Assembly: GCA_964594635.1 (NCBI GenBank)
Contig: CAZQMV010000012.1
Coordinates: forward strand, 12,493-76,492
Length of the DNA stretch: 64,000 nucleotides
Source of the DNA: Berkiella sp964594635
Lineage (GTDB): Bacteria; Pseudomonadota; Gammaproteobacteria; Berkiellales; Berkiellaceae
Direction of reading: 5' to 3'
Below the pieces are notes generated by a model. It did not search any database, was not told where the DNA came from, and saw only the letters and a list, made by a program, of their open reading frames with translations. Each line of letters opens with the position of its first letter. Position 1 is the first letter of the stretch. Both the position numbers and the translations under genes were made by a program. Below are positions 26,652 through 35,781 of the stretch, piece after piece.

Positions 26652-27647
26652 ATGACAGGTAGTATCCTCGTTACAGGCGGAGCAGGTTATGTGGGTAGTC
26701 ATGTGGTTAAAGCATTGACTGCCTTACAACGACGCGTCATTGTGGTTGATAATCTCAGCACTGGCCACCTTGAAAATATTCAAAGCATTCCCTTTGTTCA
26801 AGCGAATGTCCAAGATAAAGAAACCTTGGCCAATATTATTCAAACCGAGAATGTGACTGCTGTCATGCATTTTGCTGCATCGACGGTTATTCGCGATTCA
26901 CTCGAACGCCCATTAGACTATTATGAAAACAATACTGTTGGCACGCTGTGTTTGCTAGAAGTGTGTGCTGCCGAAAAAATAAAACATTTTATTTTTTCTT
27001 CCACAGCAGCCGTTTATGGCCCTGCACTTGGTAATATAACCGAAGATTCTCCTTTACTCCCCACCAATCCTTATGGCCATTCAAAAGTCATGAGTGAACA
27101 ACTTATCAAAGATGTATCGAAAACAGGCGCGTTATCATTTGTGATCTTGCGCTACTTTAATGTGGCTGGCGCTGATATGACAGGCGAGATTGGACAACGC
27201 ACTGAAAATGCGACACATTTATTAAAAGTTGCGGTGGAGGTGGCTTGCCAATCAAAACTTCACATTCCCATTTATGGTAACGATTACCCCACAGAAGATG
27301 GTACCTGTATTCGCGATTTTATCCATGTCGATGATTTGGCCGCAGCGCATATCGATGCACTCACCTATCTTGAAAATCAAGGCGAGTCTGTCACTCTCAA
27401 TTGCGGTTATGGCAGAGGCTATTCGGTTAAAGAAGTGATCAGCGCTTTAGAAAAAGTGATTGAATGCCCCCTCCCTGTTGTTATCGAAGACAGACGCCAA
27501 GGCGATATCGCGCGTGTCGTTGCTGATAACACGTTAATCAAAAAGACTCTCCACTGGCAACCACAATATGATGATATTCATATGATGGTGAAAAGTGCAT
27601 ATGAGTGGGAGAAGAAATTAAACGCACTTTCGCTTGCCATGCCGTAG
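26652..27647 (+). CDS. galE: UDP-glucose 4-epimerase
   Basis: Extended SDR enzyme that interconverts UDP-glucose and UDP-galactose for envelope polysaccharide. 331 residues. NAD-binding GGAGYVGSHVVKAL, HFAASTVIRDS, catalytic YGHSK in NPYGHSKVMSEQL, and YFNVAGAD are all typical of GalE. It follows gltA closely and may share its transcript, an unusual metabolic pairing. Confidence 0.9.
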   Translation: MTGSILVTGGAGYVGSHVVKALTALQRRVIVVDNLSTGHLENIQSIPFVQANVQDKETLANIIQTENVTAVMHFAASTVIRDSLERPLDYYENNTVGTLCLLEVCAAEKIKHFIFSSTAAVYGPALGNITEDSPLLPTNPYGHSKVMSEQLIKDVSKTGALSFVILRYFNVAGADMTGEIGQRTENATHLLKVAVEVACQSKLHIPIYGNDYPTEDGTCIRDFIHVDDLAAAHIDALTYLENQGESVTLNCGYGRGYSVKEVISALEKVIECPLPVVIEDRRQGDIARVVADNTLIKKTLHWQPQYDDIHMMVKSAYEWEKKLNALSLAMP

Positions 27648-27705
27648 CGACACCTTTGCTCCAAGCCACAGGAGCCCTCGCCAAAAAGAATAACAGGTAT
27701 CATCA

Positions 27706-28695
27706 ATGCTACATTCACCAAGCCAACTCAAAATATTAATCACCGGCGCTGCAGGATTTATTGGTACAAATTTGCTAAAAGCGCTATCTAAAAAGCATAC
27801 CGTTATGGCTGGGCTCCATTACCGAAATGAAAAGAAAATGGTTTTTCAAGCTAAAAAATTAAAAAGGATTGCGCAACCTGCTTCAATTATATCTGGTAAT
27901 GTCGCTGATGGTTTTATTTCACTCGACAGAATGCGAGAACTTGACGTTAATGTCGTCATTTATGCAGCTGGACAGTGTGATGTCAATCAAGCAGCTCAAG
28001 AATCAAAAGAAGGCGATTGGAAAAATACATCAACCATGCAAGTCAATGCATATGGACCTCAAAAGTTAGCAGAGATCTGTTCCTTCCTTGTTAAGGAAGG
28101 CAGATCCATTAAATTCATTTATTTGAGTTCAATTTATGCATCCGATGTAAAAGAACATATCAGTCATAGTCCAGATCATGCTCCTGAAAAGCATTACGGT
28201 TGCAGTAAACGCTTTGGTGAGCAGTTACTAGAAAGCTATCCACTGTTAGATATAACCATTGTTCGTCTTCCGAGAATGATTGGATCACATCAACATACCA
28301 GTGCATTAGCCTGTCGCTTACGTGAAAACATATTATTTGGTAGAAGGCTACCCTTATTAGACGACAATAAAATGTCGTTTACGCCTGCACAGGTGTTAAA
28401 TGATGAAATGTCTTCATTATTAGTGAAGCCGTTTGTTTCGGGCGCATATTCTATCAAAATGTTATCTTCTGAAGCAGATATTACAAGTTCCTCTCAGGAA
28501 CTAGCGGAAACGTTTGATCAAGTCATCTCTAAAAGACTTTCATTCACGCCATTATTTCAAAATGTCACTCAACATAATCCACAACTTTCTAGTTTAGCAA
28601 AAGAAATCGTTGAAAACAGAGTGGAACATTTTCAAGATGCTGCAAGAACAATACAAAAAGCATATCGTCAGCATAAATCGAAAAAAGAAATGTGA
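27706..28695 (+). CDS. NAD-dependent epimerase/dehydratase with C-terminal IQ motif
   Basis: 329-residue extended SDR. The cofactor loop is GAAGFIG (14-20), the catalytic triad region is LSSIYAS, and YxxxK is YGCSK (Tyr164, Lys168). The overall form resembles dTDP-4-dehydrorhamnose reductase-type proteins, but substrate is unknown. The last 18 residues form an exact-spaced IQ motif: IQ at 316-317, basic residues at 321 and 326, in TIQKAYRQHKSKKEM. In eukaryotes IQ motifs bind calmodulin; in bacteria they are rare and seen in some secreted proteins of intracellular species. Lies 58 bases after galE but seems a separate acquisition. Confidence 0.75.
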   Translation: MLHSPSQLKILITGAAGFIGTNLLKALSKKHTVMAGLHYRNEKKMVFQAKKLKRIAQPASIISGNVADGFISLDRMRELDVNVVIYAAGQCDVNQAAQESKEGDWKNTSTMQVNAYGPQKLAEICSFLVKEGRSIKFIYLSSIYASDVKEHISHSPDHAPEKHYGCSKRFGEQLLESYPLLDITIVRLPRMIGSHQHTSALACRLRENILFGRRLPLLDDNKMSFTPAQVLNDEMSSLLVKPFVSGAYSIKMLSSEADITSSSQELAETFDQVISKRLSFTPLFQNVTQHNPQLSSLAKEIVENRVEHFQDAARTIQKAYRQHKSKKEM

Positions 28696-28792
28696 AGCAG
28701 CTACCGCTGTATTTACCCAATACACTTCAAATCGCGATTTCCCCCCTGATTGCAAGCGTGAATTGTATTTACGCGTAGCATTTAAACTAGAT

Positions 28793-28846
28793 TATACCGC
28801 TCGCTAAGGACCAAAAAATCTCGCATCTTCAAAGGCGAGCGGTATA
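28793..28846 (+). terminator. 12-bp inverted repeat after the IQ-motif gene
   Basis: TATACCGCTCGC and GCGAGCGGTATA are separated by 30 bases and the right arm is followed by TACCTCTTTTCTT. The long loop is unusual for a classical terminator, but position and the T-rich tail suit one. About 100 bases after the epimerase stop. Confidence 0.5.
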
Positions 28847-28977
28847 TACCTCTTTTCTTAAAAGTCATCAAATGGCAACGCATTTAGTCCTGAATATATA
28901 GCCGTTCAGGCTACTAAACATTGAAATAAGCTGGAATTTTTTCATATCATGTGTGGCATCAGATAAAGGGGGGCAAC

Positions 28978-29943
28978 ATGATTTCAAGTACTATCCAACT
29001 GTTTAACACCTATGCCCTCACCAAAAGAGAACAAGCTTATAGCGAGTTTTTAGCGCTATTTGATCTGAAAGAAATCAAGGCAAAGGACGTTATTGCGTTG
29101 GGTGCAAAATTAATGAAAAAAGCATGCCTACATCCCCATTTTTTTGGCAATAATACCGTTGAAGCCATTGCTCAATATCTCACTTTTCACGTGCTTAAAA
29201 AACAAAATAACTTTGATGCAATCGTATTAAAGCATCAAGCTGTAAAAATAATTGATCTATTTGAAAGAAGAATTGCTGATCGCATACCGGTTGAATATAT
29301 GACCAATGAAGCTTGGTATTTAGGTCGTAAGTTTTATGTGAATGAAAACGTATTAGTTCCACGTTCCATTATGAATATGCGCTTTCAAGAATTTTTGAAT
29401 GAAACCCATTGGGAAAACTATCGGGTATTAGATCTGTGCACTGGCTCTGGTTGCATTGGGATCAGTTTAGCGTTGCTTGATCCCCGCATTACAGTTGATC
29501 TGGTTGATCTTTCACCAAAAGCCTTAGTCGTCGCAAAAAGAAATATTGAATTGCATCAATTACAAGATAGAGTTAACTGCATTGAGAGTGATTTGTTTAC
29601 TAACGTTAAGCATCAATATGACCTCATTATTACAAATCCACCTTATGTTTCCACCAGTGAATATCATGCGACACCTAAAGAATTTAAAAACGAACCAAAA
29701 ATGGCATTGGAATGTGGTAAAGACGGCTTAGATATCATCCACAAAATTCTTAAGCAGGCTAAAGCGCATTTAAATCCCCGCGGCAAACTGATAGCAGAAA
29801 TTGGTTACCCCGCAGCTGCTCGGGTTAAAAAGCAATATAAAAAGATCCCATTCAAATGGTACAAATACCGCAATCCACAAGGTAAGGAAGCTTTTCTTGG
29901 CATGCATGGCGTATTTGAGTGTAAAGCCAGCGATTTAAACTAA
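28978..29943 (+). CDS. PrmB-like N5-glutamine methyltransferase paralogue
   Basis: 321-residue class I methyltransferase. Motif I DLCTGSGCIGISLALLDP and the amide-binding NPPY (IITNPPYVS) are intact. The segment RIPVEYMTNEAWYLGRKFYV is the PrmB signature, so the expected target is Gln of ribosomal protein L3. The N-terminal 90 residues are divergent from E. coli PrmB. ATG 28978 is preceded by AAGGGGGG; a GTG at 28951 is in frame but lacks a ribosome site. It is isolated from any aroC partner, so it may be a second copy with a different substrate (inference). Confidence 0.78.
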   Translation: MISSTIQLFNTYALTKREQAYSEFLALFDLKEIKAKDVIALGAKLMKKACLHPHFFGNNTVEAIAQYLTFHVLKKQNNFDAIVLKHQAVKIIDLFERRIADRIPVEYMTNEAWYLGRKFYVNENVLVPRSIMNMRFQEFLNETHWENYRVLDLCTGSGCIGISLALLDPRITVDLVDLSPKALVVAKRNIELHQLQDRVNCIESDLFTNVKHQYDLIITNPPYVSTSEYHATPKEFKNEPKMALECGKDGLDIIHKILKQAKAHLNPRGKLIAEIGYPAAARVKKQYKKIPFKWYKYRNPQGKEAFLGMHGVFECKASDLN

Positions 29944-30046
29944 CTAGCGTTCAAGTAAATCGCGGAAGCGACTATACAAACTATCCTCAGATAAGTAGAC
30001 CGATTATGTAAAGCACTTGAAGCGTGTACTTACCTCATCCTGCAAG

Positions 30047-30096
30047 TTGTATTCCGACTCCAAGAATGCTATATTTTTATTAACACTAAAGGTTAA
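30047..30096 (+). promoter_or_regulatory. Candidate promoter and operator of the HigB/HigA module
   Basis: TTGTAT (30047-30052) and TATATT (30070-30075) are spaced by 17 bases. Five bases further lies the palindrome TTAAC-N7-GTTAA (30080-30096), 14 bases before the toxin ATG, the right place for antitoxin autorepression. Position and symmetry are seen; function is inferred. Confidence 0.45.
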
Positions 30097-30110
30097 CAAT
30101 TATATCTCGG

Positions 30111-30452
30111 ATGTTAGTAGTGGAAATTGACTTCAAAACGGAAAAGTTACAAAAAGTATGTAACAATGACAAATTAATGCTTAAAACCTACGGTAAGCAA
30201 AGCGCACAAAAACTAAGAGATCGGTTAGACGACTTACGTGATGCCTCAACTCTACATGAAATGAAAACACTTCCAGGGCATTGCCATGAACTTACAGGAG
30301 ACAGAAAACACCAGCTAGCATTGAATTTGGCACAAGGTTTGAGGTTGATTTTTGAACCAAGAGGTGAGCAAATTCACAAGGCTGATGGTGGTCTTGACTG
30401 GAATGTAATTAACCAAATAAGAATTTTATCAATAGAGAACTATCATGACTAA
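30111..30452 (+). CDS. HigB/RelE-superfamily toxin
   Basis: 113-residue protein with the plasmid-maintenance killer pattern: RLDDLRDASTLHEM, LPGHCHELTGDRKHQLALNL, and GLRLIFEP. This is the RelE/HigB fold, ribosome-dependent mRNA endonucleases. It overlaps the downstream antitoxin-type gene by eight bases, with toxin first, as in higBA. It is somewhat longer than the usual 92-residue HigB. Confidence 0.8.
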   Translation: MLVVEIDFKTEKLQKVCNNDKLMLKTYGKQSAQKLRDRLDDLRDASTLHEMKTLPGHCHELTGDRKHQLALNLAQGLRLIFEPRGEQIHKADGGLDWNVINQIRILSIENYHD

Positions 30453-31548
30453 GCAATTTAAAAATACATATGAACCAAGCAGTGTTTCCCCCCCTGGCAA
30501 CACGCTTGCAGAATTGCTTGAAGAAAAAGGTATGAGTCAAAAGGAATTTGCAGAGAGATGTGGGCGACCTGAAAAAACCATTAGTGAAATAATTAAAGCA
30601 AAATCCGCTATTACTCCTGAAACAGCTTTGCAATTTGAAAGAGTACTTGGTACTCCCGCTGAATTTTGGAATAAAAGAGAATATCGTTATAGAGAATTTC
30701 TTGCTAGACAATTAGAAATTGAAAAATTAAAAGAGCAGGAAAGTGCTCTTAAAAGATTTCCGATAAATGAGATGATTAAACTAGGTTGGATAAAAGATTA
30801 TCGAAAAAACAAGCTTGCTCAAGTAATTGAGCTTTTGAATTTTTTTAGAATAGTATCCTTGGAACAATGGGATATTGATTGGAAAAAAACTTCAATTGCA
30901 TACCGAAGATCTAAGAAATGCAAAACTTCCGCCGAAGCTGTTTCAGCTTGGATAAGAAAAGGTGAAATCGAGGCTTCAAGTATTAATTGCGAACCCTATG
31001 ATAAAAAGAATTTTCAAAATGCTTTAACTGAAATTAAAAACCTTACCGTTGAACCTGAACCTGAGAAATTTCTACCGATTCTTAAAGAAAAGTGTCGACG
31101 TGCTGGTGTAGCAATTGTATTTGTTCCCAATATTAAAGAAGCACCCGTTTCTGGTGTGGCACGATGGTTAACTCAAGATAAAGCACTCATTCAATTAAGT
31201 CTAAGACATAAAACAGATGATCATTTATGGTTCAGCTTTTTTCATGAAGCAGCACATATATTATTACATAGTAAAAAGGAAATTTTCATTGATTTATCTA
31301 ATGAAGAGTTAAAAGAAGAGTGCGACATTGAAAACCAAGCAGATCAATTCGCTTCTGAGCTCCTTATTTCATCGAAACTTCTCAATGGATGGATAATCGA
31401 AAATGGTGTTTTCTCACATGACAATGTCATTGAGTTTGCAAAAAGCATCTGTGTTTCTCCTGGTATTGTAGTTGGCCGCCTTCAACATATGAATAAAATA
31501 CCTAGAGCAAATCTAAATAAGTTAAAAGTTCGTTATGAATGGGATTGA
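30445..31548 (+). CDS. HigA-type antitoxin fused to ImmA/IrrE metallopeptidase domain
   Basis: 367 residues. An N-terminal HTH_XRE/HigA domain (about residues 18-75) contains LEEKGMSQKEFAERCGRPEK and the typical RVLGTPAEFW. The second half is an ImmA/IrrE-like peptidase with HEAAH at 267-271 and a downstream Glu-containing ENQADQFASELLI helix as the likely third zinc ligand. The fusion suggests an antitoxin or repressor with a built-in peptidase that could trigger its own loss. It is translationally coupled to the toxin. Confidence 0.83.
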   Translation: MTKQFKNTYEPSSVSPPGNTLAELLEEKGMSQKEFAERCGRPEKTISEIIKAKSAITPETALQFERVLGTPAEFWNKREYRYREFLARQLEIEKLKEQESALKRFPINEMIKLGWIKDYRKNKLAQVIELLNFFRIVSLEQWDIDWKKTSIAYRRSKKCKTSAEAVSAWIRKGEIEASSINCEPYDKKNFQNALTEIKNLTVEPEPEKFLPILKEKCRRAGVAIVFVPNIKEAPVSGVARWLTQDKALIQLSLRHKTDDHLWFSFFHEAAHILLHSKKEIFIDLSNEELKEECDIENQADQFASELLISSKLLNGWIIENGVFSHDNVIEFAKSICVSPGIVVGRLQHMNKIPRANLNKLKVRYEWD

Positions 31549-31969
31549 AACCAACTGAAAATGAAAGGGAGCAGTCAGGGCCTGGGGGCTCCCCACAAAA
31601 TTATAAAATAAATAGAGTAAAATCAGATGATTATAATTCAAAAAACATGACTGGTTGCGTAGCAACCAAAGATCTCTCCTTGTAAAGGGAAGAGGCGTGC
31701 TTTGTGCACGCACAGATGGATTTTCTCAAGATAAAACCTCTCTTGCGCTCAAAATTCACTTGGTCGTAAGATATTATTCTCGCGTAAGATTGTGAGCTTT
31801 CCTCGACAATCACAGGGTGGGTTCAATCACATACATCACACGCCACACTTATTCAGTTGACAAACATTTTATTTTCTCATCTTATCGCAGATAATGGTAT
31901 AAATATCTTTTTATGTGAGGTAATATTTCCATCATCTTATTGTGTTCGTTAACTTTCAATGGTGATGAG
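31549..31969. other. Gene-free stretch after the toxin-antitoxin pair
   Basis: 421 bases with no supportable gene. A hairpin GGGAGC/GCTCCC at 31567-31593 follows the higA-type gene, without a T tail. A further small stem GCGTGC/GCACGC lies near 31696. Two overlapping minus-strand frames of about 60 codons run here but have no start signal or recognisable family. An A/T-rich segment before 31970 probably holds the promoter of the next gene. Confidence 0.5.
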
Positions 31970-33460
31970 ATGCTTGATCAAAAAACACTTCAAAATCTGC
32001 TTAGTACAATACCTGCAGACATAACATTTGCTGATTTTTTGAGCGAAAAAGGCTACAGCACGCAAATTAACCACCTCAACATTCATTTAAATCCCTCACA
32101 GAAAATCGATTTCTCGGGTTGCCAATTTAATGCAGTGCAATTTACAGGGAATTTTCACGGATCCACCTTTGAACAGGTTTCATTTACAAATTCGAATTTT
32201 CGAAAAGCCATTTTTTCCATGAGTACTTTTAAAGATTCAACCTTTCATAACTGTGGTTTTGTTGACTCGAATTTAAAAGGATCCTCTTTTATTAATAATG
32301 AATTGAACGCTACAAAATTTTGGAATAGTGATATTTCTAATGCAGCATTTATCAATTCAAGCATTAACCATGCTGTGTTTGCTAAATCAAAATTCGACAA
32401 TGTGCTAGATTATGAAAATAAAATTACTGATCTCCATATTGTTTTTAACCAAGATTACTACAAAGTGGATTATGCCTTTAACGAGGCGCATTCGCACCAA
32501 GTCAAGCCCGTTATTGCCATAATCGGTGATACACAGTGGCATAGCACACCGTATTATATTCTTGACAAGTATTCAGGTAAGCCTGTTACTATCGATCAGG
32601 ATGCTCCTGCTAGCATTGATACTGATGCATTAAATGTTGAAATTAAACATGTTTTAAATGAAATTAAAGAGAGTGGTCTAAAGTATCCCAGTATTGTTCA
32701 ACAAATATTGCATTCCGAACAGCCCATGATACAAACTATTAAAGCCAGCGCTTATCAAGCGATGGGAAATGCCGATGCCGTATGGATCCCAGGTGGCCCC
32801 GATCTTCACCCTGAATTTTATGGTGAAGAAAACACCTACTCTTACCCTTCCTATGATTATTATCGCGAAATTCTAGAATTTTCATTAACTGAAGCCGCCT
32901 TGAAAATGGATAAACCCATTTTAGGGGTTTGTCATGGCTCGCAACTGGTGAATGTCTATTACGGTGGCACCCTTCATCAAAATGTTGATGGTCACGGTGG
33001 TGGAATAACGCCACAATTAGAAGTGCATACCCATGACGGATTACTAGGCTCAGTGATTGATGGCCCAATTCATGGCCCAAGTTACCATCACCAAGCTGTT
33101 AAAGATGTCGCCCATCCCTTACAAGTCGTCGCTACTTATAATGGCGTGATTAAAGCCACTCAAGCAACCGATGGCAGCAAAATGATGCTGACGCAATTTC
33201 ATCCTGAATATGAATACGATAAAAACAGCGAAAACATTTTAAATCTGTTTGTGGATTTAAGCTCTGAGGAGAAAATGCGGGCAAAAGCGATCCAAATCAG
33301 CGAGGTGGTAGATTTTGGGACATCGTTAGAAAGTATTTTAGCGAATGATAAACCTATTGAAGCTGTTCATCATCATCAAGGATCAACATTGAGCGCATAT
33401 TTGCCACATTTTGTGACACAGCTGTGTTATGGTGAAGTGGAAGCGGTGACTGTTATTTAA
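31970..33460 (+). CDS. Pentapeptide-repeat protein fused to class I glutamine amidotransferase (peptidase C26)
   Basis: 496 residues. After a short N-terminal region, residues 46-145 form about 20 pentapeptide repeats with central F or L (TFEQV, SFTNS, NFRKA and so on), predicted to fold as a right-handed beta-helix. Residues 179-430 are a gamma-glutamyl-GABA hydrolase (PuuD)-type amidotransferase with nucleophile Cys321 in GVCHGSQLVNVYYGGTLHQ and His411/Glu413 in QFHPEYE. The catalytic triad looks intact. The ATG at 31970 was preferred to a TTG ten codons upstream. No signal peptide. The combination is unusual and suggests a tethered or secreted amidohydrolase (inference). Confidence 0.82.
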   Translation: MLDQKTLQNLLSTIPADITFADFLSEKGYSTQINHLNIHLNPSQKIDFSGCQFNAVQFTGNFHGSTFEQVSFTNSNFRKAIFSMSTFKDSTFHNCGFVDSNLKGSSFINNELNATKFWNSDISNAAFINSSINHAVFAKSKFDNVLDYENKITDLHIVFNQDYYKVDYAFNEAHSHQVKPVIAIIGDTQWHSTPYYILDKYSGKPVTIDQDAPASIDTDALNVEIKHVLNEIKESGLKYPSIVQQILHSEQPMIQTIKASAYQAMGNADAVWIPGGPDLHPEFYGEENTYSYPSYDYYREILEFSLTEAALKMDKPILGVCHGSQLVNVYYGGTLHQNVDGHGGGITPQLEVHTHDGLLGSVIDGPIHGPSYHHQAVKDVAHPLQVVATYNGVIKATQATDGSKMMLTQFHPEYEYDKNSENILNLFVDLSSEEKMRAKAIQISEVVDFGTSLESILANDKPIEAVHHHQGSTLSAYLPHFVTQLCYGEVEAVTVI

Positions 33461-33485
33461 AACCGCCCCCTCCCTAGCCCTCCCC

Positions 33486-33542
33486 CGCGAAGCGGGAGAG
33501 GGGATCGAGAAAGCTGTTGCTGTTTCCCTCTCCCGCTTCGCG
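33486..33542. repeat. 17-bp perfect inverted repeat
   Basis: CGCGAAGCGGGAGAGGG and CCCTCTCCCGCTTCGCG flank 23 bases, and each arm contains a shorter GC-rich palindrome. GC-rich against an AT-rich background, between converging genes. It resembles dispersed palindromic elements and could also terminate both genes. Confidence 0.7.
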
Positions 33543-33549
33543 AGATAGT

Positions 33550-34668
33550 TTACAAATCCAACACTTCCATTGGTGAATAAACCTTCAGACCCAATGCCGT
33601 TGCAACTGCAGGGTGTGTAATTTTACCGCGATGAACGTTTAAGCCTTCGCGTAAACGGCTATCTTCTAACAGTGCGCGCTTATACCCTTTATTTGCGATA
33701 TCAATAATATAAGGAACAGTTGCATTATTGAGTGCAAAAGTGGAAGTACGAGGTGCACCACCTGGCATGTTCGCCACGCAGTAATGCACAATGCCATCAA
33801 CCAAATAGGTAGGTTCAGCATGTGTGGTGGGCAAACTGGTTTCAAAGCAACCGCCTTGATCAATCGCCACGTCAACCAATACAGCGCCGGGTTTCATGTT
33901 CTTTAACATGGCTCTTGAAACTAACTTGGGCGCCGATCCACCTGGCACCAAGACCGCGCCAATAACTAAATCGGCTTTGCACACATAGCGATCGATCGCA
34001 TCTTGGGTTGCGTAGATAGTATGTAAGCTATGACCAAATTGGGCATCTAATTCACGTAAACGTTTCAACGACTTATCCAGAACGGTTACTTGAGCACCCA
34101 CGCCTATCGCCATCATTAACGCGTTGGTGCCGACAACACCTGCGCCCAAAATCACGACATGACCTGGCTCAACCCCAGGAACCCCACCCAGCAGGACCCC
34201 ACGGCCACCTTGGGCTTTTTCCAACGCATGAGCACCCGCTTGTACTGACATACGGCCTGCTACTTCACTCATGGGTGCAAGTAACGGTAAACGCCCTTGG
34301 TCGTCTGTCACGGTTTCATAAGCAATAGCTGTACAACCTGATTCAATGAGTAAATTAGCTTGGATAGGATCGGGGGCTAGATGTAAGAAGGTAAACAGGA
34401 TCTGTCCTTCACGGAGCATTTTACATTCGTTGGGCTGGGGCTCTTTGACCTTAACGATGAGATCCGTCGTCGCGAAAATCTCAGCAGCCGTATCTACTAT
34501 AATGGCCCCTGCTTGGCGGTAATCGTCATCGCTGATATCAATACCAGCCCCCGCATTGGTTTCAACAAATACTTCGTGGCCATTTCCAACGGACTCACGG
34601 ACACTACTTGGGACCATGCCCACTCGGTATTCGTGATTTTTGATTTCTTTTGGTACACCAATTCGCAT
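33550..34668 (-). CDS. ald: Alanine dehydrogenase
   Basis: NAD-dependent reversible deamination of L-alanine to pyruvate and ammonium. 372 residues, the family norm. It opens MRIGVPKEIKNHEYRVGMVP, has the substrate lysine in VKVKEPQ, the Rossmann motif ILGAGVVGTNALMMAIG, and MPGGAPRTSTFALNNATVP. ATG at 34668 is nine bases from GGAG; a TTG two codons upstream was rejected. Confidence 0.95.
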   Translation of the reverse strand: MRIGVPKEIKNHEYRVGMVPSSVRESVGNGHEVFVETNAGAGIDISDDDYRQAGAIIVDTAAEIFATTDLIVKVKEPQPNECKMLREGQILFTFLHLAPDPIQANLLIESGCTAIAYETVTDDQGRLPLLAPMSEVAGRMSVQAGAHALEKAQGGRGVLLGGVPGVEPGHVVILGAGVVGTNALMMAIGVGAQVTVLDKSLKRLRELDAQFGHSLHTIYATQDAIDRYVCKADLVIGAVLVPGGSAPKLVSRAMLKNMKPGAVLVDVAIDQGGCFETSLPTTHAEPTYLVDGIVHYCVANMPGGAPRTSTFALNNATVPYIIDIANKGYKRALLEDSRLREGLNVHRGKITHPAVATALGLKVYSPMEVLDL

Positions 34669-34984
34669 GAACAAAGGCTCCGTGTCGTGTCAAAAATTGA
34701 GAAGAACATTAAGGCTTAATCTGGTAGAAGTCAAACATATACCCATATAAATAACCCAGTTTAATAACATATTAATGACCTTGGCAAAAGCGGAAGATGC
34801 TGTGATCTATTAGCCATAAAAATTGCGATCCGCTTGATTTAGACAGCAAATTTCCTTCTGATTTAGAAAAGATCCATAAGCTAAAAAAATAAATTGAGTT
34901 AAGGGCCATATTGGGTTGCCCAACTACACTTTATCTGTCTTACTGGTTATACCCTTCAGTAAACAAACATCGACAAGGAATGTC
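34669..34984. other. Intergenic region between ald and an orphan gene
   Basis: 316 bases separating divergent genes. It is AT-rich, has no recognisable RNA gene or strong repeat, and presumably holds the two promoters. A TTG-initiated extension of the orphan into it (from 34916) is not supported by a ribosome site. Confidence 0.4.
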
Positions 34985-35641
34985 ATGGGTAAGTCAACAG
35001 AAGGTGTTGTCTTAAAAGACGGCCAAATAAAAGAGACTTTATCAAACGCTCTTGCACAGCTTGATATCTCATCAGTTGTCAATGATCGCGAGATAGAAGC
35101 TCGTTCACAATTTGTCCAAGATCTTAAAAAAGCGATTGGTGATCTCACCAACCCGCTAATGCCGATTGGCATCAAGCTAACCTTACAGCGGCTAATTCTA
35201 GAAAGTGTCTACTATATCGAACATGGCAATGAAAATACTTTTGTACGGCTATGTGACGACGCAATCGAAGTCTGCGGACAAGGGTGGAGTGTTTTAAGTT
35301 ATTGGATGAGTACTTCACAAAATATTTGTTACGCCATCCATTGGAGTTTAAGGGATGCGCTGGACAAGCATAATAAAGAAATGCTGAAAGTAACAACACA
35401 ACAGAATCATGCTTCTAAAAATGATCCTGTTGCCTCATGTTCAAATAATCCGAATGCAGCAAGAAACTTGGATGATAACTCCATACCAACGAAATATTCA
35501 TTTCCTTTGTTTAACACAACGTTGATGAAGCGTATGCTGATGCAATGTGGTCAAGAACAACGCAAAAATGAAGCTTCGTTAGTTCTGGTGAATCCCGATC
35601 CTTTTGCTTCTTGCCAAGAGCTATATAAAAATAAGTTTTAG
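34985..35641 (+). CDS. Hypothetical protein, 218 residues
   Basis: No family recognised. ATG 34985 follows AAGGAATGTC. The protein is soluble and largely helical in the first 130 residues (for example RSQFVQDLKKAIGDLTNPL and LQRLILESVYYIEHG), followed by a Ser/Asn-rich linker (ASKNDPVASCSNNPNAARN) and a short C-terminal region with NPDPFASCQELYKNKF. Single gene, flanked by a terminator downstream. The pattern of a folded helical domain plus a polar C-terminal end is common in effector-like orphans, but no function can be assigned. Confidence 0.6.
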   Translation: MGKSTEGVVLKDGQIKETLSNALAQLDISSVVNDREIEARSQFVQDLKKAIGDLTNPLMPIGIKLTLQRLILESVYYIEHGNENTFVRLCDDAIEVCGQGWSVLSYWMSTSQNICYAIHWSLRDALDKHNKEMLKVTTQQNHASKNDPVASCSNNPNAARNLDDNSIPTKYSFPLFNTTLMKRMLMQCGQEQRKNEASLVLVNPDPFASCQELYKNKF

Positions 35642-35752
35642 ATCTCGTTATCGTAGTAGATGTCGTAGTGGAAGTATAAGTTGATTTTTTGGTAGTGCGA
35701 AAAGCAAAACTAAAAAGAATAAAACTTTTGAGATCCCGACACTGCATAAGAT

Positions 35753-35780
35753 AAAGCCCCTCTTCTGGGGCTTTTGTTTT
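35753..35780 (+). terminator. Rho-independent terminator
   Basis: AAAGCCCC-TCTTCT-GGGGCTTTT followed by GTTTTTC: an 8-bp GC-rich stem and T-rich tail, about 110 bases after the 218-residue gene. The left flank is A-rich, so it may also serve the converging gene at 35782. Confidence 0.85.
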
Positions 35781-35781
35781 T

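Noticed and set aside
28610..28807. 65-codon frame over the end of the IQ-motif gene
   Set aside because: Out-of-frame shadow that runs into the inverted repeat, with no start signal.
31522..31813. Two minus-strand frames of about 60 codons after the toxin-antitoxin pair
   Set aside because: They overlap each other in different frames, lack a ribosome site and resemble no family.
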